Positions 26,006-34,338 are shown, counted from the first letter of the stretch. The stretch: 64,000 bases of DNA from Paenibacillus allorhizosphaerae (GCF_910594985.1 NZ_CAJVCE010000017.1:96618-160617); one strand, 5' to 3'. Numbers and translations are program-made. The notes: generated from the letters alone by a model not told the origin.

Positions 26006-26923
26006 TTACTTCGGAATCGAACGGGAAGCGTGGCGGTAGCGAAACGGACTGATGCCTTCCGCTTTACGAAACGCCCGGCTTAGCTGGCTTTGTTCCGAAT
26101 ATCCGGTCTTTTCCGCGATCTCTTTAATCGTATAAGAAGAATTCATCAGCAGTTCTTTGGCGCGCTGAATTCGCGATTTTTGAACGTATTCGATGGGAGA
26201 GAGGCCAAGCGATTTATAGAACAAATGGCTGAAATGACTTTGGCTTACATGGACGTGTTTTGCAAGCTCCTCCAAACGGATCGGCTGGCCGAGACGCTGC
26301 TGTATATAGTCGCATGCTTTCACTATACGGGGGTCGAATAGAAGCGGTTCGTCGGGCAAATACGGCCGCATGAGCAATAGAAAATGGTGAAGCCATTGAA
26401 ACAGCTCGGCATGCAATCCGAAATATTGCACTGATATGTCGGTGTGGCTGATCACGGCGCGCTCCGGCATGGCGTTTTGCTGAGGCGAGGCGGCTCTTGC
26501 GGCGACAAGCTCGCCCAACTGTTCGAAGACGGTCACGGATCGTTTCCAGATCGAAATCAACGACGGTAGCGATGGTGACGAAAGATGGCTCGATATTACA
26601 GGGAGCTCGTACAAATGAACCAAATCCAAACCGCCGATTTTCAGGTCCGCGCACAAAGATAAATAGTGAATGTCCTTCGCGTCATCTCTTGGATGTAAGC
26701 CGAAGGTCACATTAGGGGGAAATATAACCAGGTCTCCCTTTTCGGCGCGGAAAGGTTTTCCGTCGAGGTGTACCGTCAACGTACCGTCCAAAACAATCCA
26801 AAATAACGTATACGGAATGTTCATGCGTTCAAAGGAATATGACGGGGGCTTGATCATTTCACGAATCCAGCGAACTTTCGGGCGCAAGTAATCGGCGTAA
26901 AACGATTCGTTCATCGTGTACAA
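26006..26923 (-). CDS. AraC-family regulator with cupin sensor domain
   Basis: A 305-residue activator. Residues 35-90 form a cupin-type sugar-sensing beta barrel (LDGKPFRAEKGDLVIFPPNV) and about 205-300 hold the paired AraC helix-turn-helices (LAKHVHVSQSHFSHLFYKSLGLSPIEYV; IKEIAEKTGYSEQSQLSRAFRKAEG). A TTG at 26923 stands eight bases after AGGGGG; an in-frame ATG at 26914 is the alternative. It is convergent with the sulfatase gene and divergent from the GyrI/glyoxalase gene; either could be a target. Confidence 0.88.
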   Translation of the reverse strand: MYTMNESFYADYLRPKVRWIREMIKPPSYSFERMNIPYTLFWIVLDGTLTVHLDGKPFRAEKGDLVIFPPNVTFGLHPRDDAKDIHYLSLCADLKIGGLDLVHLYELPVISSHLSSPSLPSLISIWKRSVTVFEQLGELVAARAASPQQNAMPERAVISHTDISVQYFGLHAELFQWLHHFLLLMRPYLPDEPLLFDPRIVKACDYIQQRLGQPIRLEELAKHVHVSQSHFSHLFYKSLGLSPIEYVQKSRIQRAKELLMNSSYTIKEIAEKTGYSEQSQLSRAFRKAEGISPFRYRHASRSIPK

Positions 26924-26983
26924 ATGACGGGCCCCCTAATCGCAGCAACTGTTCTATTCCATTATATCACAAGGAAATAGAAG

Positions 26984-27017
26984 CAAATGAAGACTAGAAA
27001 CAAATGAAGACTAGAAA
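26984..27017 (+). repeat. Perfect 17-base tandem duplication
   Basis: CAAATGAAGACTAGAAA occurs twice head to tail, at 26984-27000 and 27001-27017, in the region between the divergent AraC and GyrI/glyoxalase genes. Confidence 0.85.
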
Positions 27018-27105
27018 CATTGAGGGCTGGCTGCAACATAGGGCATAGGCAGATCCGAGTAGCGCTCAAAAAAAAAAATGGGAAAAGAAGGATTTTCCGG
27101 ATAAC

Positions 27106-27125
27106 ATACGAATATATATTCGTAT
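27106..27125. promoter_or_regulatory. 20-base perfect palindrome before the GyrI/glyoxalase gene
   Basis: Each half reads ATACGAATAT. It lies 43 bases upstream of the start codon and is a strong candidate for the binding site of a dimeric repressor (TetR- or MarR-type sites look like this). The regulator is not evident. Confidence 0.6.
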
Positions 27126-27168
27126 ATTTATTTTTCTAGGAAATAAAAGGAAAACGAGGTGCGTCCAA

Positions 27169-28422
27169 ATGATTATGGATACAAAAGTGGTGTGGAAGGA
27201 TCGCTTTCAAGTCGTTGGCATGAAAATTCGTTATCAGCCGTCAGAGACGAAACCTTCCGAGAATGAGATTACGCGGTTATGGCAGCGCTTCAATCCGCGA
27301 TGCCGTGAAATTACGGGCAGAACGGGAGGGATGTACGGGCTTATGGTCATGCCGCCTGACATGAAGCCGGGCGATCCGTTCGATTATTTGGCCGGCTGCG
27401 GCGTCTCCGAGACCGGTAGCGTTCCGGAAGGAATGGTGGCTGAATCGTATCCCGGAGGCCTATACTGCGTCGTCACCCGTAAAGGGCCGATCGATGAGCT
27501 GCATCAGGCTTTTCATTATTTTTGGGAGAAGTGGCTTCCGGAGTCGGAATACGATCGTGCTGCCGGCGCCGAGTTTGAATATTACGACGAGCGGTATCGC
27601 GGCAACGCAAACGTCGAATCCGTGATGGAACTGTGGTTCCCGATTCGAAGCAAGCGGCCCGCACCGATCGAGAACCGGGTGGCGAGCGTCTTCGTGCACG
27701 TAACCGATCTGCGCAGATCTGCCGAATGGTACAGCCGCCTGCTCGGCCTGCCGCTCATGGAGAACCGGCTGAACGGAGGGCCGGTCTATTGGTTCGATTT
27801 GCCGGGTACGGGATTGATTCTCGATTCGAACGTCAATAATCGGAAGGACCCGAATTGGAGGGAGGAAATGAAGCCGCGCTTCATGTTCCCGGCGAGCGAT
27901 ATTGACGAGGCTTATGCTTATTTGAGCGAAAAGGCGGAAGTGTTCCACGAGCCGGAGCGGCACAGGGACATGGCGTATTTCACGTTCCGCGATCCCGAAG
28001 GGAACGCGCTGATGGCGTGCTGGAACGGCAAGCCCGGCGAAGAGCCGAAGCTTCCGGCGACGGAAAGCCCGGTACTTGCGCGTATTAAGGGCGTGTTCGT
28101 CGATGTGAAGGAGATGAAGGCGACGGCCGCTTGGTACGCGGATTTGCTCGCGCTGCCTTTCAACGAGTCCGCGTCGGGCGGAGCCATTTATCCAATTGCG
28201 GTTACCCGAAGTGCCGGTTTGATGCTCGATCATAACCGGCATCGGCACAACGATTCGTTCAGCATTCCGTTCATGTTCGATTGTCGCAATATCGATGAGG
28301 CATATGCTTTCGTGAAGACGAGCGGAATCGAAGTATTCGGCTCCATCGAACGGTACGGACAGATTGCGTTTTTTACCGTGAAAGATCCGGATGACAACCT
28401 GGTCATGATCTGTGAAGGGTAG
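27169..28422 (+). CDS. GyrI-like domain fused to two glyoxalase/VOC domains
   Basis: A 417-residue cytosolic fusion. Residues 5-155 have the GyrI-like (effector-binding) form (FQVVGMKIRY; YPGGLYCVVTRKGPIDELHQAFHYFWEKWLPES). Two VOC half-domain pairs follow at about 168-288 (VASVFVHVTDLRRSAEWYSRLLGLPL to FRDPEGNALMAC) and 305-417 (IKGVFVDVKEMKATAAWYADLLALPF to VKDPDDNLVMIC). GyrI folds bind small drugs, and VOC proteins bind or modify antibiotics and other ligands, so a drug-binding or detoxifying role is plausible but not shown. The ATG follows GAGGTG; a palindrome lies upstream. Confidence 0.8.
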   Translation: MIMDTKVVWKDRFQVVGMKIRYQPSETKPSENEITRLWQRFNPRCREITGRTGGMYGLMVMPPDMKPGDPFDYLAGCGVSETGSVPEGMVAESYPGGLYCVVTRKGPIDELHQAFHYFWEKWLPESEYDRAAGAEFEYYDERYRGNANVESVMELWFPIRSKRPAPIENRVASVFVHVTDLRRSAEWYSRLLGLPLMENRLNGGPVYWFDLPGTGLILDSNVNNRKDPNWREEMKPRFMFPASDIDEAYAYLSEKAEVFHEPERHRDMAYFTFRDPEGNALMACWNGKPGEEPKLPATESPVLARIKGVFVDVKEMKATAAWYADLLALPFNESASGGAIYPIAVTRSAGLMLDHNRHRHNDSFSIPFMFDCRNIDEAYAFVKTSGIEVFGSIERYGQIAFFTVKDPDDNLVMICEG

Positions 28423-28547
28423 CAGGCTCACCGACCGATAATGCCTTCATGGAGGTCCGTGAAGATTGCGCTAATGGATGCCGCCAGGTGCCACAAACCC
28501 GCCGTCCTCTGTTATAATGAGTGCAGAACATATAATGGGGTGTGGAC

Positions 28548-29318
28548 ATGATCAAACTGGCGGCATTCGACGTAGACGGCACGCTGCGTGAACGGGATTA
28601 TTTGCCCGATTCCACGCGTGCGGCTTTACAATTACTGAAAGAGAACGGCGTTGCGCTCGCTCTGTGTACGGGACGAAGCGAATTCGAGGTCGTATCGCTG
28701 CGCGAGGAGCTGGGGATCGATTGGGCGATCACGTGCAACGGCAGCCATATCGGCTTCCGGGGGAAGACGGTGTTCGGCAATGCGTTCCCGGCGCAAACCG
28801 TACGCCGCTGGCTGCAGGAGGCGGAGCGGTTCGGGCACGGATTGATTCTGTACGGTTCCGAGCTCATGTATACGAATCAGCGGGAGAACCCGTATTTTGT
28901 ACAAGCTCAGCAGGAAATCGGCTTCATGGAGCCGGTGTTGATTCAGTCGATTGATGAAGTGCCGGATATTTATCAGGCGATCGTGTTTTGCAGCGAGCAG
29001 GAGGAAGCGGCATATACGGGCGGCGAGCACAACCGGTATTATTTGCACCGCTGGCGGCCATGGGCAATCGACATCAACCCCGGCGGCATGAACAAAGCGG
29101 TGGGATTGCAGCAGCTGCTTGACCATTTGGGCATTTCCTCCGAAGAGGTGGCCGCTTTCGGCGATGGGCTGAACGATTACGAGATGATCGAATCGGTCGG
29201 CTACGGCATCGCAATGGGCAACGCTGGCGAGGAACTGAAGGAGAAGGCGCGCTTTGTCACGAAGCCGATGAAGGAAGACGGCATTGCCTACGCGGTCAAT
29301 GAATGGATTGTGAAATAA
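28548..29318 (+). CDS. Cof-type HAD-superfamily phosphatase
   Basis: A 256-residue HAD-IIB phosphatase with nucleophile motif FDVDGTL (Asp9, Asp11), motif II LCTGR, a Lys in the MNKAVGLQ segment and motif IV FGDGLNDYEM. Such enzymes remove phosphate from sugar phosphates, flavin mononucleotide or similar; the substrate is not predictable. ATG 28548 and GTG 28542 are both possible behind GGGGTG. A TATAAT box at about 28510 marks its promoter. Confidence 0.88.
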   Translation: MIKLAAFDVDGTLRERDYLPDSTRAALQLLKENGVALALCTGRSEFEVVSLREELGIDWAITCNGSHIGFRGKTVFGNAFPAQTVRRWLQEAERFGHGLILYGSELMYTNQRENPYFVQAQQEIGFMEPVLIQSIDEVPDIYQAIVFCSEQEEAAYTGGEHNRYYLHRWRPWAIDINPGGMNKAVGLQQLLDHLGISSEEVAAFGDGLNDYEMIESVGYGIAMGNAGEELKEKARFVTKPMKEDGIAYAVNEWIVK

Positions 29319-29341
29319 AGCCTCATACACTCGATTACCCG

Positions 29342-29368
29342 AAGGCTGCCATACGGCGGCCTTTGTTT
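29342..29368 (+). terminator. Terminator after the HAD phosphatase
   Basis: AAGGCTGCC (29342-29350) pairs with GGCGGCCTT (29355-29363) around a four-base loop, followed by a T-rich tail. Confidence 0.75.
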
Positions 29369-29461
29369 GTGGGTATTACAATATCATGCATTTGTTCCTT
29401 TATTGGACATTTGGGCTTTGGTATCATTATGAATAGTTTAGGAAAGAAGGGGAGAGCGCGG

Positions 29462-31237
29462 TTGAGCGGACAAAATAAGACGGTGCTTGGGTTATTGAAA
29501 GACCCTGTATTTTTATATTTTTTGCGGACGGTTCGTCCATATAAGTGGATGTACATCGGGGCCATTGTGACGCAGATCGCAATGACGGTCGTTTCGCTGC
29601 TGTTTGCCGAAGCGGGCAGACGGTTGTTCGATCTGGCACCGAGCGTGCCCGGCGATGTGCTGACGCTTATTTTGCTGGCGTTCACCGGACTTACGGTCGC
29701 CAATCTATTGCTGCGGTTTTGGAACGAATGGGTGCGTTCGCTGCTGAACGAGTCGGTCGTGTACGAGATGCGGCGCAACATCCTGAATCATTTGCAGCGG
29801 CTGCCGCTCGGCTTTCACGAGAACACGCACAGCTCCAATTCGGTCAATATCATGAACAATGAACTGGAGATCGTCAAGCAGTTTCTCGTCTCCGATATTC
29901 AAAAGCTGATCGCTCTGCCGATATCGTTCGTTATCGTCGGTGTTTATCTGTTGACCGTGCATCCGCTGCTTGGGATGATCGCGCTTGCGATCGGCCCGCT
30001 GCAGCTGCTCAGCAGCCTTGTGCTGCGAAGCAAGTTTATGGAAGCGGTTAAATTGCAAAATGAAGTGACGCGCAACGTATTTTTTCAGATCGGAGAAACG
30101 CTGCAGGGCATTCGTGAGGTGAAGGCGAACCAATTGGAGCAGCAGGTTGATGAACGGATGCGGGCGATTCAGAAGCAGGGCGTCGCCTATAACGTTTTGC
30201 TGACGAAGGTCCGATCGATCCGCAGCATCTGCAAGGATATTCCGGGGCAGGCCGGCTATGTGATCGGACTTGGGATCGGCGCCGTCATGATGGCAACGGG
30301 TCACATCGGGGCCGGCGGCCTCGTCGCCTTCATCACGCTGCTCGATAAGGTGGCGGAGCCTTTTACGACGGTCGTTGAGGTCATCAATAATTTACAGCGT
30401 TTTCTATCCGGCGCGCATAGGCTGCATGAAGTGATGGGCGCTTCGGAGGAGCCGATGGATGCGGGGCTGGCCTTAACCGGGAAATCGCCCGAAATTACGT
30501 TCCGCAACGTACATTTTTCGTACCGGAATGACGTCTCTGCGCTCAAAGATATAAGCTTTACCGTGCCTCCGGGCGCATCGGTCGCCTTGGTAGGGCCGAG
30601 CGGAGCGGGAAAGAGCACGCTCGTCAAGCTGCTGTACCGGTTTTACGAGCCGGATCGGGGTACGATTGAAATGAACGGGATTCCGCTGCAGCAGTATGCG
30701 CTTCAAAGCTTGCGCGGGAGCATGGCGCTCGTGTCGCAGGACATTTATTTGTTCGATTCCTCTGTAGCGGACAATATTGCGTTGAACGGACAGGAGAATG
30801 TATCCCCCGAGCAATTGGAACGCGCCGCCTCGCTGGCGCAGGCATATGATTTTATCCGGGAGCTGCCGGACGGGTTCGATACGTATGTCGGCGAACGCGG
30901 GGTGAAGCTGTCGCACGGGCAAAAGCAGCGCATCTCGATCGCCAGAGCGATACTGCGCGGTGCGCCAATCCTGATTTTGGATGAACCGACATCGGCGCTG
31001 GACGTCGAGACGGAGGCATCGTTTCAACGGGACTTGGGCGAATGGGCGGTGGATTGCACGAAAATCATTATTGCCCACCGCTTATCTACGATCCGCGAAG
31101 CCGATCTGGTCATATTCATTGACGGCGGGCAGATCGTCGAGATGGGGCCGCCGGAAGAGCTGCTTGCCGTAGACGGACGATTCCGCAGCTATTGGGAAAA
31201 GCAGGGCATGATCCGGTTTGCCAAAGCGGTAGGGTAA
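29462..31237 (+). CDS. ABC exporter, fused permease and ATPase
   Basis: A 591-residue half-transporter: six membrane segments in residues 25-300, then an ATPase with Walker A GPSGAGKST, signature LSHGQKQR, Walker B LILDEPTSALD and an H-loop IIAHR. All catalytic residues are intact, so it can work as a homodimer. I start at TTG 29462 behind AAGGGGAGAG; the frame is open to an ATG at 29303, but that stretch overlaps the HAD gene's end and its terminator. Substrate unknown; relatives export lipids, peptides or drugs. Confidence 0.88.
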   Translation: MSGQNKTVLGLLKDPVFLYFLRTVRPYKWMYIGAIVTQIAMTVVSLLFAEAGRRLFDLAPSVPGDVLTLILLAFTGLTVANLLLRFWNEWVRSLLNESVVYEMRRNILNHLQRLPLGFHENTHSSNSVNIMNNELEIVKQFLVSDIQKLIALPISFVIVGVYLLTVHPLLGMIALAIGPLQLLSSLVLRSKFMEAVKLQNEVTRNVFFQIGETLQGIREVKANQLEQQVDERMRAIQKQGVAYNVLLTKVRSIRSICKDIPGQAGYVIGLGIGAVMMATGHIGAGGLVAFITLLDKVAEPFTTVVEVINNLQRFLSGAHRLHEVMGASEEPMDAGLALTGKSPEITFRNVHFSYRNDVSALKDISFTVPPGASVALVGPSGAGKSTLVKLLYRFYEPDRGTIEMNGIPLQQYALQSLRGSMALVSQDIYLFDSSVADNIALNGQENVSPEQLERAASLAQAYDFIRELPDGFDTYVGERGVKLSHGQKQRISIARAILRGAPILILDEPTSALDVETEASFQRDLGEWAVDCTKIIIAHRLSTIREADLVIFIDGGQIVEMGPPEELLAVDGRFRSYWEKQGMIRFAKAVG

Positions 31238-31382
31238 TCGAACCCGGTATCGGAGGAGGCGGATTCCACATGGTTTCCGGCAGGCTGTATGCCGATTAGT
31301 CGGTTATCATCGAACTATCAGTACTTATTCATTGCGCCCGTTGGTAAATTGAGGAAGAATGATTCGTATGGAGGTGTTGCGA

Positions 31383-32066
31383 ATGCCGTTGCCTATGGTT
31401 CATTTGAGTGTCGCGGTGGAATATTTCGAATACGGGGACGTCCCACCCGCTTTCCTGCTCGGCAGTATTGCTCCGGATGCGATTCATATGCGGAAGGGTA
31501 CGAACAGAGAAGATAAGAGGCGGACGCACCTGAACGTGGAAAACGAGCCGGACTTGCAGGCGTACATGCGCAACAAGTATGAGCATTACATATCGCAAAG
31601 TCCGGACGAACCATGGAAATGGTTTGTAAAAGGATATTTTGCCCACTTGCTGACGGATTACTTCTGGCTGCTTGATGTGTACTCGGTATTTAAAGCGAGG
31701 ACGGGGCTTGACGGGCTGACGAAAGACGAGGCGAGGAAAGCGTATTACCGGGATACGGATCAGATCGATTTTACGTATTACCGGACGAAGCCCTGGGTTT
31801 CTGAAGTGTGGAGCGGATTGATCGGCGCCCGTTCGTTTGACGTCGAACCGCTGCTTACGGCAGAGGAGATTCATTACTGGCGGTTTCGTACCGTTCACTG
31901 GTTCGATTTGTTAGGGGAGGAGCCGGGGACCGAGCCGCGCTATATTACGCAACCGATGGTCGACGCTTTTATTCCCGCTGCAAGCCGTCGGATTCGGGGG
32001 ATGTTTACGGCGTGGGACCGGGAGGTGGCGGAGACGCGCGCAGCGGGAGGCGGTACGTCGCGGTAA
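31383..32066 (+). CDS. Zinc-dependent phospholipase C-like hydrolase
   Basis: A 227-residue protein beginning MPLPMVHLSVA, with the metal-ligand pattern of the zinc-dependent phospholipase C/S1-P1 nuclease fold: LGSIAPDAIHM near 30-40, an acidic-aromatic middle (WFVKGYFAHLLTDYFW) and a final VHWFDLL. No signal peptide, so it is cytosolic. ATG 31383 follows ATGGAGGTG. The family is widespread in Firmicutes with little functional data, so a specific phospholipase role should not be assumed. Confidence 0.75.
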   Translation: MPLPMVHLSVAVEYFEYGDVPPAFLLGSIAPDAIHMRKGTNREDKRRTHLNVENEPDLQAYMRNKYEHYISQSPDEPWKWFVKGYFAHLLTDYFWLLDVYSVFKARTGLDGLTKDEARKAYYRDTDQIDFTYYRTKPWVSEVWSGLIGARSFDVEPLLTAEEIHYWRFRTVHWFDLLGEEPGTEPRYITQPMVDAFIPAASRRIRGMFTAWDREVAETRAAGGGTSR

Positions 32067-32174
32067 CCCTCAGTTGCAACGGCGGAACTGCGCTTCAGCT
32101 GCTGACGCAAACCGTTAAAGTGCCGTCCCATACAGAAGGCCGACACCTGAACAAGCAGGAGCAGCATGCGAACA

Positions 32175-32205
32175 ACCCGTCATCCTTAGCGACGACGGGT
32201 TTTTA
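32175..32205 (+). terminator. Terminator after the phospholipase-like gene
   Basis: AACCCGTC pairs with GACGGGTT around a 12-base loop, followed by a T tract. Confidence 0.8.
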
Positions 32206-32266
32206 ATATGTTTTCAGCACCGTAACGAGAGAAAGCAGGACGAGCAGAGCGAATATGCTCCTGGTG

Positions 32267-32455
32267 CTATAGCTTTTTCATCGGGGTCATTTGAGTGAGC
32301 CGGTCGCTGTATTGGCATATCCCAACATTGTATACGGAATCGTTTGAGAAACGGAAGCCCGAAGTGAAGATGACTTCATTTTTCAGGTTCGTTGGCTTAT
32401 GCACTTTTTCGCAACAGAGGCAGTAATACATCAATCGATCACGTCCATTCGACAA
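32267..32455 (-). CDS. Small Cys-containing hypothetical protein
   Basis: I do not recognise this frame of at most 62 residues. It has a CLCC cluster near the start and a further Cys at residue 47, which could bind zinc. A minus-strand TATAAT box near 32480 supports transcription. The start could be a TTG at 32455 or, more likely, the ATG at 32431 (54 residues); neither has a strong ribosome binding site. The DNA is AT-rich compared with its neighbours. It may not be a gene. Confidence 0.35.
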   Translation of the reverse strand: MSNGRDRLMYYCLCCEKVHKPTNLKNEVIFTSGFRFSNDSVYNVGICQYSDRLTQMTPMKKL

Positions 32456-32695
32456 AAAATGCGGTCAATTTACATTATATGATAAACCATGTGAATATGG
32501 CGTAAAGAAATGAATATCGCCCATCAATATTCGACACTAATCGACTATGATTCGGCGGAAACAAAATAAAGTTGGTTACGGTATGCCCGCAAATCCGGTC
32601 ATGGAATGAACGTGATCCGTAGAAGGCATGAAAATACGGCAAAACACAGTGCCTTTTTGAGGCGATCCTGCATTTTGCCGCATGATGAGTGTATG
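32456..32695. other. AT-rich intergenic DNA
   Basis: Between two small minus-strand genes I see only the TATAAT box near 32480. No terminator, repeat or reading frame with a ribosome binding site was found. Confidence 0.4.
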
Positions 32696-32992
32696 TTAAG
32701 CCGTTTGCAAAATTTTCGCTTGCAGATTCGCCCGGATGAGTCGGATTCGCTGCTTTACATAGAAATCATAAGCTGCGCCTTTCAGGTGAGCGAGAGGGAC
32801 TTGCTGATCCGTATGATTATCAATAATCGTAACCGAACCGCTATCGTTGAATTTGAACGTAAGATCAGCCCACGATTGCCCTGCGGCATCAAGAATTTTA
32901 TCAATCCGAACGTCCGGCATTGCTTCACTGCCTGTATGCATTACATTCTTATAATAATCACGCTCAATAAATCTAACGTTTGTCACCTTCAT
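32696..32992 (-). CDS. Small SOS-controlled protein of unknown function
   Basis: A 98-residue protein I cannot assign to a family. It starts with ATG behind AGAGGGGTG at ideal spacing. It looks soluble: a mixed alpha/beta start, a central Asp/Thr-rich beta stretch (FKFNDSGSVTIIDN) and a basic helical C-terminus (VKQRIRLIRANLQAKILQ). No membrane segment or cysteine is present. Its promoter carries two LexA-type boxes, so it should be induced by DNA damage. It lies alone in AT-rich DNA and is divergent from the methyltransferase leader. Confidence 0.7.
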   Translation of the reverse strand: MKVTNVRFIERDYYKNVMHTGSEAMPDVRIDKILDAAGQSWADLTFKFNDSGSVTIIDNHTDQQVPLAHLKGAAYDFYVKQRIRLIRANLQAKILQTA

Positions 32993-33016
32993 CGTCTACA
33001 CCCCTCTCAATAATTA

Positions 33017-33066
33017 CGAACACCCGTTCTATAATTCTATTATAGCAAACATTTGTTCGTAGTCAA
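33017..33066 (-). promoter_or_regulatory. Sigma-A promoter with two LexA-type SOS boxes
   Basis: On the minus strand TTGACT (33066-33061), a 16-base spacer and TATAAT (33044-33039) form the promoter. CGAACAAATGTTTG fills the spacer (33059-33046) and matches the Gram-positive LexA box CGAACRNRYGTTYC at 13 of 14 positions. A second core, GAACGGGTGTTC (within 33030-33017), lies at the start of the transcript. LexA bound here would block the polymerase. Confidence 0.75.
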
Positions 33067-33092
33067 TAGGAACGAGTGAGACAACGTAAATC

Positions 33093-33121
33093 TTGATTGC
33101 TGTGTGTTCGAGACTTATAAT
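33093..33121 (+). promoter_or_regulatory. Sigma-A promoter of the methyltransferase leader
   Basis: TTGATT at 33093-33098, 17 bases, TATAAT at 33116-33121. The transcript would start near 33128, which leaves an untranslated leader of about 275 bases before the methyltransferase. Confidence 0.7.
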
Positions 33122-33151
33122 TGGAATATATTTCAAGATGGGGTGAAGCGG

Positions 33152-33181
33152 ATGACCATCCGTATCGTTCGAGGTATTTAG
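33152..33181 (+). CDS. Possible nine-codon leader peptide (MTIRIVRGI)
   Basis: ATG to TAG, nine sense codons, with GGGGTG six bases upstream. It stands at the beginning of the long leader and before two stem-loops, the layout of ribosome-sensing leaders that control some antibiotic-resistance genes. The peptide does not match a leader I know, so this remains tentative. Confidence 0.4.
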   Translation: MTIRIVRGI

Positions 33182-33187
33182 TTTTCG

Positions 33188-33238
33188 GGCTGGAAAAAAC
33201 GCGTACCAGCCATCAAGGGGGATCTATACCCTTTTGAT
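33188..33238 (+). promoter_or_regulatory. Two adjacent stem-loops in the methyltransferase leader
   Basis: GGCTGG/CCAGCC (33188-33211) and ATCAAGGGG/CCCTTTTGAT (33212-33238) lie back to back just after the possible leader peptide. The second stem is not followed by a long T run. About 165 more bases up to the methyltransferase show no clear gene. Confidence 0.45.
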
Positions 33239-33404
33239 CAAATAAAAAACTAAACTTTGAACGGTGTCGGCTTGTCATCACTTGTGTAAGCCAGAGGACG
33301 CCAGCAGTTGTCTGAATAATTCGGCTGATGATTATAATCGGCTGCGTATTCAGCGATTCTATAATCCGTTGGCTTTTATTATCTCATTGCGAGGATGGGG
33401 AAAA

Positions 33405-34151
33405 ATGAACGAACTAGAGTATAAGCATTTTTACGATCGCGTTGGTAAAATAAACGGCTGGGACTTTAGTAAAGTGAATTGTATATCCGAGGGCGTAAAA
33501 TGGAATTTATACGCTGAAGTTATGCAGAGCTGCAAGAAGTCGGATCTATTGCTGGATATCGGTACGGGTGGCGCGGAAGCCTTGCTGTCCATTGCCGAGG
33601 CAGCGTTATTGCTAGTAGGAATTGACAATTCGGCTGGGATGCTAGAAGCCGCAAATGCTAACGTGGCCTCCTCCAAGAAATCAAATGTGCGTATATTGCA
33701 AATGGATGCCGACAACCTGTATTTTCCCAGTAACTTTTTTAACGTGGTCTCTTGCCGTCACTCGCCTTTTTGTGCAAAAGAGACAGCTAGAGTGTTAGTC
33801 AAGGACGGGATCTTCTTAACGCAGCAAGTAAGTGAAAATGATAAGCTCAATCTTACAACAGCTTTCGGAAGAAAACGGGAAGTCGTGGAAGACGGGGCGC
33901 TGAAAAATAAATATATTGCTGAATTAAATGAAGCAGGATTTAGCGATATACGGTCTTTTGATTATGATGCAGCGGAATATTACAAATCTTACGAAGACTT
34001 GATATTCCTGTTGAAGCACGCACCGATCGTTCCGAACTTTGGTAAAGCGGAGAATGACTTTGCCATGCTGGAAAAATTTATTGAACAGCATCAAACGAGT
34101 AAAGGGATAGTGACCAATTCCAAACATTTTATGATAACGGCAAGAAAATAA
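33405..34151 (+). CDS. Class I SAM-dependent methyltransferase
   Basis: A 248-residue methyltransferase with motif I LLLDIGTGGAEAL near residue 50, the acidic end of strand 2 in VGIDNSAGM and motif II around ILQMDADNL. It has no recognisable Erm or Cfr signature. ATG 33405 follows GAGGATGGGG; longer versions run into untranslated leader. Codon use is AT-rich compared with most of the window. The long leader suggests regulated expression. The substrate is unknown; tailoring of a small molecule or drug is one option. Confidence 0.8.
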   Translation: MNELEYKHFYDRVGKINGWDFSKVNCISEGVKWNLYAEVMQSCKKSDLLLDIGTGGAEALLSIAEAALLLVGIDNSAGMLEAANANVASSKKSNVRILQMDADNLYFPSNFFNVVSCRHSPFCAKETARVLVKDGIFLTQQVSENDKLNLTTAFGRKREVVEDGALKNKYIAELNEAGFSDIRSFDYDAAEYYKSYEDLIFLLKHAPIVPNFGKAENDFAMLEKFIEQHQTSKGIVTNSKHFMITARK

Positions 34152-34209
34152 TGTGCAAGAGCAGGATTTTATATGCTAACGTGCGCGATGGCTAAATAAA
34201 TTTCATAGG

Positions 34210-34244
34210 AAGGCTACCGGCAGCGATGACCGGTGGCCTTTTCG
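34210..34244 (+). terminator. Terminator after the methyltransferase
   Basis: AAGGCTACCGG (34210-34220) pairs with CCGGTGGCCTT (34230-34240), followed by a short T tract. Confidence 0.8.
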
Positions 34245-34291
34245 TTAAGGACACCTGCATGCAGGAAAAATAGCGTATATCAAGAATTTTT

Positions 34292-34308
34292 AAATAACAT
34301 AGTTATTT
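34292..34308. promoter_or_regulatory. 17-base palindrome before the NUDIX gene
   Basis: AAATAAC and GTTATTT flank ATA, about 30 bases upstream of the NUDIX start. It may be an operator or simply part of an AT-rich promoter. Confidence 0.35.
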
Positions 34309-34338
34309 TTTACCATTTTAAGACGGGAGTGAGTGCAG

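Noticed and set aside
29303..29461. N-terminal extension of the ABC exporter to the ATG at 29303
   Set aside because: The stretch overlaps the end of the HAD phosphatase gene and its terminator, while TTG 29462 has a good ribosome binding site.
33264..33404. N-terminal extension of the methyltransferase
   Set aside because: The added residues do not look like a methyltransferase start, and the ATG at 33405 has a suitable GAGGATGGGG site.
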